Of a stretch of 36,208 nt of DNA, positions 1 through 9,309 are shown piece by piece (position 1 is the first letter of the stretch; every line of letters begins with the position of its first letter). The DNA is from Collybiopsis luxurians FD-317 M1 (Eukaryota; Basidiomycota; Agaricomycetes; Agaricales; Omphalotaceae), in assembly GCA_000827265.1 (NCBI GenBank), contig KN834826.1, forward strand, positions 71,276 through 107,483. The letters run 5' to 3'. The position numbers were made by a program, and so were the translations under genes. The notes below the pieces were generated by a model. The model did not search any database and was not told where the DNA came from. It saw nothing but the letters and a program-made list of their open reading frames with translations.

Positions 1-227
1 TCAATTTTGATTTTCTCGAGATACTCTGAGTTAGAAAGTTGTTCTAAATAATTTAATATGATTTTTCAGAATTTGTTCAAGGGTAGTAGTACCTTCCTCA
101 TATGATAAATAACCAAATAAGGAAAATATATTCAAATAAATTCATCAAAATTCACAGAAGCAGTTTGAACCATTCATTAATCAAGGGAAAATCAAAATTG
201 AAGCCCAGAGAGTTTGTATACTGCATT

Positions 228-424
228 AGTTGGAGTCCAGTTCGGTTGTATACAAGTTGTATACTATAGATTGAGGCCATGTCTGAGTTATACACAAGTT
301 GTATACATTAGATACAAGTTGAATACACTTTGTATACATTATGTCCGAGTTGTATACAAGTTGAATACACTTTGTATACATTAAGTCTGAGTTGAATACA
401 AGTTGTATACACTTTGTATACACC
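228..424. repeat. 42-bp tandem repeat rich in GTATAC palindromes
   Basis: Two clear 42-bp units lie between about 340 and 424, with decayed copies upstream. Each carries GTATAC hexamers (at 247, 259, 301, 331, 351, 374, 404 and 416). Read on the minus strand, 42 bp is 14 codons, so the array gives a 65-residue periodic peptide with the motif MYTKCIQLV. There is no sign that this peptide is a real protein; the open frame follows from the period being a multiple of three. Confidence 0.8.
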
Positions 425-429
425 TGGTA

Positions 430-1490
430 TGGGGTGTGTAGACCTTGTCTATACAGTGTATGTCCTATCTACATTGACTCCAAGTACTACTTAGGGACTG
501 AGGAACTTACCATATTAGGAAATTATTTTCCCACACTCCAGGGGGTTTTTTTGAAAAATGTAGAGGGAGGTGAGGCAATCCTTTTGGTACCCTCATCACC
601 TCTATCAGATCAATCCCTGTGTGGGAAAATGCATTACAAGTTCTGTGGGAAAAAATGAGAAAATTACATGAATACCAAGGCCTTCTTCAGGTGATCATTT
701 TTCTCACATAAACATGTATAAATAAATGCCAACTCCAGTTGCTATAAGCTAAATAAGGTAATATTTTACCTTTTTCTAACTTCCCAATATAGCCATTATA
801 GAAGGCTGTATAATATGAGTTCATTGGGATTTTGGAGTGAGATCACATGATTATATACCCCTACTACCTCAGACACCTCAAGAATGATACTTGACTTTGT
901 GTTCATTGAATTTTTTTTTCATATTTAATCATCAGTGGGAGACCCCCCTTAATGCCTTATATATAAGTGGAATCTGAAACTTATTTTGCTTATATATAAA
1001 GCTGTAGTGGGCCTTACAGGTGGATGGGGGGCTACATTCTCCTCCTGTTGTTATGTCCACTGCTCAGCTTATGCAGATCTTAGAGGTGAGTGAGTTCTTT
1101 TGAACCCACATTTGCTCTCTTACTGACATCCTCCAGGCTCTTCTTAGACCATTTCCCCTTTTTAACTTCTGCGCTGCACCCTCTACCATTCTGAACTGGA
1201 GCTCTACCTTTGTCTGGGATTGAACCATTGTTACACACTGGCTTACCTTCTCTGATATCATCACAGATGATGTTCTTTTGTACTCCAAAGCTGTTATGAA
1301 TGAAGCTGTGAATGAAAACCCTAGAGTCACTCAGACAATGTCAAAGTTATTTTATGATGAATTAGCTTGTCTAGCAGTTTCATTCCCATCATATTATCAT
1401 GTTGGCTCCTTCACTCCCAGCTATCTTGCCTCTTTCCTGTGGCAGTGAGATCTCCAAGCAACTTGCATTGCTATCCCTCACCTTCTATGC
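430..1490. other. Gene-poor stretch
   Basis: AT-rich DNA with no coding frame I can support. Short frames at 430-658 (+) and 1064-1330 (-) have no recognisable domain and no start context. Two ATATATAAGTGG/TATATATAAAG-like segments near 957-1000 could be TATA elements but nothing downstream confirms a transcript. Confidence 0.4.
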
Positions 1491-1712
1491 ATGCTCAGGG
1501 CTCTTTGGGATGAGGATATTGAGGACTACCCAGAAGATACTTATGCAGTCCTCAATGTATACAAGGAAAGGTTTGGGTCAAGGGCATGGAGCTTACAAGA
1601 TGTCTATGACTTACAGGCCAGGTGCAATGAGCAGGACATTCAGTCTGGTATCCTCATTAGATATCCTAATGGGCAGATGTGGAGTGTCAATGATAATTGC
1701 TATGCATACTAG
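1491..1712 (+). CDS. Short hypothetical frame, possibly an exon remnant
   Basis: A 73-codon frame, acidic at its start (DEDIEDYPEDTY) and ending with a hydrophilic stretch containing IRYPNGQMWSVND. Composition looks protein-like rather than random, and an overlapping longer frame (1399-1836) is less protein-like. I do not recognise the family. No introns or partner exons could be joined with confidence. It may be a piece of the same decayed gene as the frame at 2219-2716. Confidence 0.3.
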   Translation: MLRALWDEDIEDYPEDTYAVLNVYKERFGSRAWSLQDVYDLQARCNEQDIQSGILIRYPNGQMWSVNDNCYAY

Positions 1713-2218
1713 TCTTCGATGGCCTTTTTTAGTAATTTTTCCTGTTCATTATTATGGTTGTTGCTATACTGTGTTCTCTATTCAATTTTTGAACTGGAGT
1801 AATGCAGAACATAGAAAAAAAATCTATTGTTCTTGATGGTTCTTTTTGTAAACTTGTTTAGTTATTATGCTCATTGTCAGAGGATTTTTTTGTATGAAGT
1901 TTGAACTTCAGTAGGGTATAATGTAGAAAACAAAATTGAAGCCTTGATTGTGATTGTTCTATTCATTGAGCAGGAACTCCGAAATTGAGTTTGGTGGTCC
2001 ACAATGACCTTAAACTACAATAGGCCATGCCAAAGATGGCTACCACCTGAAGTGAATTAATCCCATTATTCATGAGCCTTTAAAAATAATATCTAACTTT
2101 TTCTTTGGTAGCCCACAGTTTGTCCTCAACACCCTTACTTTACCATGTCTTCAGTGTCTTCAATCTATACTGGCAAACCTCTATGTTCTGCATCTGATGA
2201 TATCAGTGTGGCAATTGT
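1713..2218. other. Gap between two hypothetical frames
   Basis: AT-rich with long T runs. An ATG at 2144 opens a 27-codon serine-rich frame that stops at 2225. No domain or RNA gene is visible. Confidence 0.3.
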
Positions 2219-2716
2219 ATGTCTTTGATGGCTCACCCCTCCCATTCCTCTAACCTGATCTTTCAGCAAAGTTGGCTTGTAGCAGATTGGATCACTTGCA
2301 TCTTCATGTTCAAAACACCTCCGATAGATCCTGTTTCACCATTGGATCTCCCAAGCTATTATTCAATTTCTTTCTGGGACAGTAGAGATCCTGATGTCAT
2401 CATTCAGTATGCTTGTCAGCTCATCCCTTTGGCACTGTCGAAAGATGCACAATCAGCTTGGGCCTGCTTAACACAATGGGAAGGTGGCTTGGAGAGTCTG
2501 ACCTGGAAATTTAAGCAGATTCCCCTGAATCTGCAGGTACAGTATTCTGCTCAATGGCTCAATTGTTGCGACCCTGAAGGCTGCCATATATTGAACCAAC
2601 ACCTTTTGGGGGCAATGCATGCCTTGGTTGATGAGAAGTTTGAGTATCTTACTTCAATTGTGCCTTATTGCGAGCGCTTTCCCAACAATATCTGGGACTT
2701 GGAATCTGTGCATTGA
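2219..2716 (+). CDS. Hypothetical protein fragment, family unknown
   Basis: A 165-codon open frame without internal stops. Tryptophan and cysteine content is high, helices are predicted by composition, and no signal peptide or membrane segment is obvious. The acidic tail continues in the same frame past the stop (2714-2716) for about 20 codons, suggesting an eroded C-terminus. The nominal start is not an ATG, so the true start is probably in an upstream exon. It lies 700 bp before the KDZ relic on the same strand, and could be a cargo or N-terminal part of that element, but nothing in the residues shows it. Confidence 0.3.
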   Translation: MSLMAHPSHSSNLIFQQSWLVADWITCIFMFKTPPIDPVSPLDLPSYYSISFWDSRDPDVIIQYACQLIPLALSKDAQSAWACLTQWEGGLESLTWKFKQIPLNLQVQYSAQWLNCCDPEGCHILNQHLLGAMHALVDEKFEYLTSIVPYCERFPNNIWDLESVH

Positions 2717-3435
2717 GATTTGTATCAGGATAATCTTAGGGCAATCGATGATATGTATCAGGATGAAAACAATGATTAATTTAGTTAATATTTTTTGAAG
2801 TGTGGTAGAATGCTATTTATGAGTTTGTTGAGCAGTACAATATATACTTCATTCAGTTAATGTTTCATTGGAAATACATGCAGTACAATAGAATGCTATT
2901 TATAGTCATGTTGATCAGTACAGTATATACTACTTTGACATGTCCTTTGTTGTTGGACAGGTGCCATTAATTATGAGTTATGAATTTATAATTGTATCAA
3001 AAATGCTATTGAAAGACAATTGAGAATTGTCCGAAATGATTTTAAACTATTAGGGAACAATGAGTAGGAATATTAGGTCAGCAGTTTGTGCAATGGAACT
3101 GTCACTTGCTCCTGAACCTGACTTGAATTGATAGTACAATGTCTGTGTGCCCTTGTCTTCCCAGAACCAAAGTGACCTGACCTGTGCCTCCCACAATTGC
3201 ATCATATGAGCCTCAACTTCTGGACAATTCAACAAGGTGTAACAAAAATTCTTGCCCCCTTCTTGTTCTTCCCAACTGCATCACCTTCACTCAGAATCCC
3301 AAGCTACCATGTATACCAGGCCAGATTGGCACCCAAGGTGATCATCTGGTCACTGAGGAAGATGTCACTTGAGCAGGAGCAAGCAATCACCATGTTCATC
3401 TGGAACCTTCAGTCCCTGAGCTCAACATTGTTCAA
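2717..3435. other. Leader region before the KDZ relic
   Basis: AT-rich DNA holding repeated short phrases (AGTACAATAxxATGCTATTTAT occurs twice around 2800-2900). Overlapping short frames at 3184-3520 may be decayed N-terminal exons of the transposase, but no diagnostic motif is present before about 3480. Confidence 0.3.
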
Positions 3436-4650
3436 GTGGAATCTGTTTCTCCCTCAAAACATTCTCAAAAATGTATCAAGACTATGCAACAATGGCTCAC
3501 TGAAGTGCTACCCTCCCTAGTTGAACCATACCATGAACTCCTTTGTCGAATGAGGTCACTGTGTCTTGAATCAAAACTTCAATTACAACTGGAACAATGT
3601 TCATGCTGTCAGTTGCAAGCTCTTACACTCTGGGTAGTTTGATTCGACAGTGAGTACTATGTGTCTTGATGAGTAGAGCTTGACTGAAAAAGATCTGTAC
3701 AGAATTTGAAAAAATTGAACTATGGACTTCACCTTGCTCACCTGCAGCTCTTCAACTCATTTGTAGTGGGCTGTTTCCTTGCTCACTGGTATATCTGATG
3801 CTGGCAGTAGATGTGCAAGTCCTGGACTTTGTGCAATGGTTTTTCCTTCAGATTGCACCTAATTATATAGCGTGGTGTGCCACTGTCATGGATTTTCTTG
3901 GCTCGCAAGGCCATTGCCTGCCTGGAGATGACCCACTGAGGTGGAGGCTCTCCAATGCCTTGCAATGGTTCATTAGTCTGCATGATGCTGCCAGTAAGCA
4001 CATAAGCAACATCTTGAGTGACATTCATCACAGTCTCATTCCTGAATCTTGTGGAGAGCCTAAGCCAAAAAGTCCTGCACTTCACTGTGAAGGACATCAA
4101 GCATCCATAGCAGATGTCAAGGACAAAGAAGGTGCCGCCATGCACAGTAAACATGCAGTTCATTTTGCAGATGAAGATGCAAACTCAAAGTGGAAGCAGG
4201 ACAGTTTTGGCAATCACAACTTGAATGGTGCTCAACCATCTGCAGAGTCTCTTAAGAATGACCTGGTCCTGCCGCTGGTTTGGCCAAGTGAGTACCTTTG
4301 TTCGAGGTGCCCACTTTGTTTTGGAGGTTCAAATGTGTACATTTTTATCCTTTATGTAGCAGTACTCAATTGATTAATGCTCTATTTTAGGGAGGCCATT
4401 ACTGTTTGTCTAGATGCATGCTTCACCCAGAAACATAACACTCAAAAGGGTGGCTGCAATCTGCTTCGCACTTACCCAGCCTCTTTTTTTGTCCTGGAGG
4501 ACAAGGTGGCGGCTTGGAAAAGTCATGTCGACTTGGTCTGACCCTCAAAAGATGGTAACCCTTTTCCCTTGAAATGAAAGAAGACTAGTGGTTCTGTTGC
4601 TGACACAGAGGAAGATGATCACACCAAAACTGGTCTTCGTGTACAATATG
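3436..4650 (+). pseudogene. KDZ (Kyakuja-type) transposase relic, N-terminal half
   Basis: KDZ proteins are the predicted transposases of large DNA transposons abundant in basidiomycetes. The parts seen here run in family order. A segment at about 3484-3640 corresponds to the block before the conserved core. The main frame at 3798-4330 (LAVDVQVLDFVQWFF, then a helix with LRWRLSNALQWF) is followed by CPLCFGG near 4308-4328. A 53-bp intron (4337-4389) restores the frame into EAITVCLDACFTQK, the hallmark of the family. The frame then stops at 4540 (DLV-stop) and resemblance ends near TGLRV at about 4645. The stop at 3640 and a frame change before 3798 show decay. Everything that should follow, including the catalytic acidic residues, is absent. 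Confidence 0.8.
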
Positions 4651-5085
4651 TTTCATATTTTGAGCACTCTGGGCGATCCGGTCAGTCCAGAGCAGGCCAC
4701 CTGAAATATGTTTCATATCTTGAGTGCAATATCAATGGCACTATACATTCTTTATCCTTGGATGCATTTTGCATATATCCTTGGAAATAAAATAACTATA
4801 AATACAGAAAAATTGATGCTATTTCTCAGGTAATATTAGGTAATTACCAGTGCCTACTTCACATGAAATATGTACTGGAATATCCAATATATCTCAAAAC
4901 ATTTTTCCAGTGCAATATTTAATATTTTTCACTGGAGAAAAAATTGGAAATATTCCTGGAAATATCAAATATATTGTTAAACCTTTTTCGGCAGATATAT
5001 ATTGGACCACTGGCAGTGACTCAGGCTCAAACCACCCCACTCCCTCATACACAATGTGTTTTTCATCTTTTTCAAACTTGCAGTT
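4651..5085. other. AT-rich filler replacing the transposase core
   Basis: About 435 bp of very AT-rich DNA with short hairpins (CCAGTG at 4908 facing CACTGG at 4939; repeated TGGAAATAT phrases), lying exactly where the catalytic part of the KDZ transposase should be. AATATGTTTCATAT occurs twice (about 4646 and 4706). It may be a MITE or filler left by deletion; no clear target duplication was found. Confidence 0.45.
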
Positions 5086-6275
5086 TATTTAGTGAATGCA
5101 GGTCAAAGTAGAAATAAAGCTAAAGCTGTGGTAGAGGAATTACTTTGCCTCTGTGAAAGTCTAGAGATGCTCCAGGAGAAGGTAGCTCATCTGCGCGACC
5201 TTATCATTGAGTGCTCTGTACTGGACTGGGAGATTGCCACCCTCAAGCTTGAGTTACAATCTGCCAAGGAGAGTCTATTGAAAATGGAGAAATGAGTTCA
5301 AAAGAAGGAAAGAACACTAGGAACTTCCACCATACAACACTTAGCCAAAAGCGCATACCTTAATAAATGGATGAATGCCCACTCACTCCTGACCCACATC
5401 TGAGAATGTTTACATTCTAGGAAGTTCAAGCTGGACTGTCTCAAGCATTCCTATTGAAAGCAGTGTAGCAGTACATGCCTATTATCATTTTTATTTTTCC
5501 ATTTACTCAGTTGAGAACTCAAGATCAGTGCATCAATGAGCATACTCAATATTTAGTCAGGAGGCAAGAGCCTGGCATTGCTGCATTAGCTCAAAAGTAT
5601 AACTCATATTGTGTCAAAATGGGGCAGCTTATTGTTCAATGAAAGGCGCCTTGTAAGGTGATTGTACTGAAGAGCATTGACATGGATAATCTTTTTAGTC
5701 TAGATGTGGACAATGACATTTGGTTGGATATTGGACTTGGGTATGATGACATCAATGATGAGGCTCCTCCCTGCTGGTTATCTGACAAAAACATTCATCA
5801 AGGTATCCATGCATTACTTGAGAGAGATCATTGTAATGAGGAGCGGCAGTATCTACTTGCAGAGTGCACCGCCATGCAGGAGTGGTTCTCAGAGGAGTGG
5901 TTGATTCTGACATCTGCTTTGAACACAAGTTGTGTGTAATTTATGAATTTGTTGGTTAGTGTGGACAATTGGCCTGAGATCTTTCCAGTTGCTTGCAGAT
6001 CATATGCTACACTACCAGTTTCATATTTGCCAACAACATCTTCTATGCCTGCTCATCACTTGGGAGCAGGCAATTGTTGGTGTTCCTACAGCTGGTGATA
6101 AGCAATTGGAATGGGGGCCGGCAGATGAAGATATTATAAGAGCATGAAGTGAGGTAGCATTGGGAGGTGGGGTTGATTATTCAGATGATGACTTATAAAA
6201 TATTGAGTTCAAAGCTGAGGCTGATGAATTGCTCACAGAACATCTAGATAGTCTTTGTATTGCGCAGAATTATTG
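5086..6275 (+). pseudogene. KDZ transposase relic, C-terminal half
   Basis: The C-terminal coiled-coil and tail of a KDZ transposase. From 5092 a helical, Lys/Glu-rich stretch (AKAVVEELL, then LQEKVAHLRDLI) matches the coiled coil after the catalytic domain. RKFKLDCLKHS (about 5419) and LAQKYNSYC (about 5587) are further family blocks. The frame at 5658-5939 carries LFSLDVDNDIWLDIGL, a typical late block, followed by MQEWFSEEW. The tail (about 5990-6275) ends with LEWGPADEDII and an acidic terminus. Several stops (5293, 5401, 5640, 6145, 6196) and frame changes break it. Same strand and order as the N-terminal half, so the two are one element with an internal loss. Confidence 0.8.
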
Positions 6276-6424
6276 AGAACTGAATAGTCTGAACATGTAA
6301 TTTGACCTGTTTTGTTTCTATTATAGCATCTGTATAACATTCTCATGCAAACTTCTCATCAATGATTGCCACATCACCATTAAAGATATATATGTAAAAA
6401 AAAACTTGTAAATATCCCTGTGGT

Positions 6425-6535
6425 GGAAAATGCAGACATTGAATGCGGACCTGCTGAGGAAGACATTATATGAGTGCGAAGTGACTTGGCATTAGGTAGC
6501 AGCATAGAGTATTTGGACAATGACATATATTAGCT
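6425..6535 (+). pseudogene. Second partial copy of the KDZ tail
   Basis: Translation gives an ECGPAEEDII motif, then a DLALGSSIEYLDND-like run, paralleling the acidic tail that starts at about 6106 of the main relic (WGPADEDII and VALGGGVDYSDDD). It is a short tandem duplication of the transposase terminus, or the tail of a second element, about 320 bp downstream. Confidence 0.6.
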
Positions 6536-6581
6536 GAACTGTATTTAGTCTATGAAACTTGATCGTGCCATGCAATAATGA

Positions 6582-6702
6582 TGTACAATGGTCCAGTTGG
6601 TTAAGACATCCATCTCAATTACTCATTGATGATGATTGCTTATGGAAGACAAGGGTTCAAATCCCTCTTGTACCTGTTAAATGAATTGAATGCAATTTTT
6701 TT
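6582..6702 (+). tRNA. tRNA-like element (tRNA pseudogene or SINE head)
   Basis: Perfect internal Pol III promoter: A box TGGTCCAGTTGG at 6589-6600 and B box GGTTCAAATCC at 6654-6664. Six acceptor-stem pairs form between 6583-6588 (GTACAA) and 6668-6673; the first pair is mismatched (T/C). The D stem is GTC/GAC. An anticodon stem TCCAT (6609-6613) pairs with ATGGA (6642-6646) only if about 21 nt after a CAA anticodon loop are treated as an intron. The variable loop is short, which does not suit a leucine tRNA, and T73 and one T-stem mismatch argue against a working tRNA. A seven-T run at 6696-6702 would end Pol III transcription. Confidence 0.4.
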
Positions 6703-6732
6703 AGTGTCCATACTTCTGTTGTATTTATTACC

Positions 6733-7035
6733 TGTGCAGCCTTGGCCTCAACCTCATGGGCTGAGTGGGGCTGCAACCTCAACTTCATGGGTTAAGTGAG
6801 GCTGCAGCCTCAGCCTCATAGGTTGAGTGGGACTGCAGCCTCAACCTCATTGGCTGAATGGGGCTGCAACCTCAACTTCATGGGTTAAGTGAGGCTGCAG
6901 CCTCAGCCTCATAGGTTGAGTGGGGCTGCAGCCTCAACCTCATTGGCTGAATGGGGCTGCAACCACAACTTCATGGGTTGAGTCAGGTTGCAGCCTCAAC
7001 CTCATGGGCTGAGTGGGGCTGCAGCCTTAGCTCAG
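6733..7035. repeat. 31-bp minisatellite with GGCTGCAGCC-type core (array 1)
   Basis: Nine cores (GCAGCC or GCAACC) start at 6773, 6804, 6835, 6866, 6897, 6928, 6959, 6990 and 7021, exactly 31 bp apart; a degenerate copy at 6736 is out of step. Three unit variants cycle, giving a 93-bp higher-order period seen twice. The spacer is rich in CCTCAACCTCATGGG-like sequence. It begins about 30 bp after the Pol III terminator of the tRNA-like element. Confidence 0.9.
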
Positions 7036-7480
7036 TAGAATTACTTCGAGTGCCTACTCTGTTGGTATATTACATTTTATTAATGTTTTATACATATGCT
7101 CAATTGAAGATCATTTATATTAATGCCCTCTTTATTACACTCAGGAGCTAAGATGACCAGTCAATGTAATGTACCCTGGCCTGACTCCACTTAAACAGTC
7201 TGTTTCTGCCTCATAAGATTATCTAAGCACACTTTTTGAATCATAACCCAACCCATATATAATCTTCAGTAGACCCAAATTCTGATTTGAGTCAGGATTA
7301 AGTCAGTTTGTCACTACTTGTGAGTCTGAAGCAGATAATTTCAGAGCCACTATTGACTCTAAAGTTCAGTAACAGAATGTTGGCAAAGTGCTGCTTGCTA
7401 TCTGAAGTAGCAATGTATAATTAGAAGCCATAGAGCAATAGTATAAAATAACAGCCAGTTTTTTTCAAATAGAGCTTGAA
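7036..7480. other. Non-coding spacer
   Basis: AT-rich DNA between two minisatellites. No frame longer than about 60 codons with protein-like composition, no RNA gene, and no terminal repeats were seen. Confidence 0.4.
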
Positions 7481-7806
7481 GGGGCTGGTGCCCCAATGCA
7501 ACTTGCCTTGAGGCTGTAACCCATCAAACCCTCACAAGATGGACTGCAGCCACCCCTAAGTGCATGGGGCTAAAGACCCCCTAGGTGGCCCTCTTAGGAT
7601 AAATTTTTTACATTCAAAAATCATCCTAATTAGGTCTGATAGGTGGGTGCCTGAAGTGCTTCATTATCCAGGGCTGCAGCCATTGGATCTGGAAACAGAA
7701 TGGCTCCAGCCCACTCAGCAATTAGACATCTGGGCTGCAGCCCTATTAGGAAACAGACTTCCAGGCTGCAGCCCACCATGAGACAAGTTTGCCAGGCTGC
7801 AGCCTC
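7481..7806. repeat. 30-31-bp phased palindrome array (array 2)
   Basis: Cores GGCTGCAGCC (or one-base variants) start at 7671, 7701, 7732, 7763 and 7794, spaced 30, 31, 31 and 31 bp. Weaker copies lie upstream (GGGCTGGTGCCC near 7482, GGCTGTAACCC near 7512, GGACTGCAGCC near 7541) at about 29-30 bp. Unlike array 1, the spacers are almost all different from one another. Reading frames across it are by-products of the repeat. Confidence 0.8.
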
Positions 7807-8298
7807 TAGTGTAATTTTGTCATCCCTTAACTTCATGTCATTGCCCTTGGAAAATCTTCATACTCAGTACCTACAACTCTATTTCATTTTAAAGTTTCCT
7901 CATTACAGATTGTCTCAGTTCAAACTTTTTTTTTATAAAAAATCTCAACACAAACTGCAAGTTCTTGTGGTTTAAGTGAAGTACATTGGGTAATATATTA
8001 TAAAAATAGAATTGAAACCAAAATAGTTACCACTAAGCCTAGTAACAAATACTCTATACAGTCCACCAACAATATGGATAATGAAAACATTTGAGGATGA
8101 ATAACTACTTACCTCAGGAAGGCAAACCAACATGAGGCACTGGAGCTGACTCTTCCCTTTCATGATTTCACTATCCTTCTCCTCCACAATCTTCACTCTG
8201 CATTTATGTTTCTGACTACTTGGTTTCAGCTTGTTGACCTCATCAACTTCAACCTTATCTGAATCAGAATGTCACTCTAGTTGATGCATTTTCCTTGG
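7807..8298. other. Non-coding spacer
   Basis: AT-rich stretch after array 2, up to the end of the minus-strand unknown gene. Short frames exist on both strands without recognisable features. Confidence 0.35.
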
Positions 8299-9309
8299 TC
8301 ATCCAGTATCTGACTTGTCATTGCTAGGATCAGGTGCATGTGTCCTAACTTTTGGAGCAATGGATACATCTGCATCTTCCTCTTTGTCCTCTTTGTCCTC
8401 ATTCACTGTTGTCCTTGCAAGCTTGACTGACCACAAAGTTTTTGCAGTTTCTTTCATGCTGGATTTCTTGAGAAGTTTTATGGGCAGAACATCTTGCGAA
8501 GACTTTGTAATCTTTTCTGCAGGTCTCAAAGATCACTCATGAATGTGCAGCAGAGCAGAGTCTTTGTCCTCAGAACTATGCAAAGTCCACAACAGCATAG
8601 AAGACACTGGAATGAGTTTCTTTGCATGGTGGGTGAGCGGAATGTGTCCAGAAGTCTCCTGAATCCTTTGTGCAGCAGCCTTTTTAGATTGTTTTTGAGG
8701 ACAAGCTGCATCCTCTTTGTCAGATAAAGGAGGAGGAGGTGAAGGAAGTCTGTCACTATTGTCATCATTACTGCCATTGCCAGTGAGCAGGGGGGTTCTT
8801 GTCCAGAAGACTCTCCTTGTGGGGCAGGGCTTTCAATTTAGGCTGCTATCCAAGATGATCTTTCTTTGATTGACCATTCTCAGGCTCCTTTTGAGCCTTA
8901 TTGCTCTTCTTGCTCTTCCCCACTACCATCCCTTCCTCCTCATTTGATTTGCACTCTTTCAAGGCTTATCACTCTTCTTGATCTTCCCTGCTACTGTGCC
9001 TCCCTCCTTGCTTGATTTGCACTCTGTTTGAGCCTTGTCATTCTTCCTGCTCTTCCCAGCTATCAGCTGTGCTGCCTTGTCAATGGCCTCCCTTTTTTTT
9101 CTATCATTGCCCATCTTCCTGCCTCTCTGTGTTGCTCCTGTCCCAAGGTCATTGCCATCATCATCATTGATTATCAGAGCATTGCTCAAATGTAATTGGT
9201 ATTTCTTTGATTGATGGACAAGGCAAAGTGGCATTCCAATCTCCTCACCTTCTTTCAGTGCTGCTCAAACAATAAGAATATGGGCTTGGTCTTTGATAGA
9301 GAGGGCCCT
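8299..9309 (-). pseudogene. Basic C-terminal part of unknown multi-exon gene
   Basis: Continuation of the gene whose core lies at 9310-10377. An acceptor ending CTATAG leads into a frame running down from 9309 through the segments ALKEGEEIGMPL and LVHQSKKYQLHL, then a long lysine-rich tail (GRKMGNDRKKR, then GKSRKNDKAQTE), stopping at 8959. One TGA (9265-9267) interrupts it, where tryptophan would fit. Further lysine/serine/proline-rich frames continue to 8299 after frame changes. Such low-complexity basic tails are typical of nuclear or TE-associated proteins; no function can be named. Confidence 0.45.
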
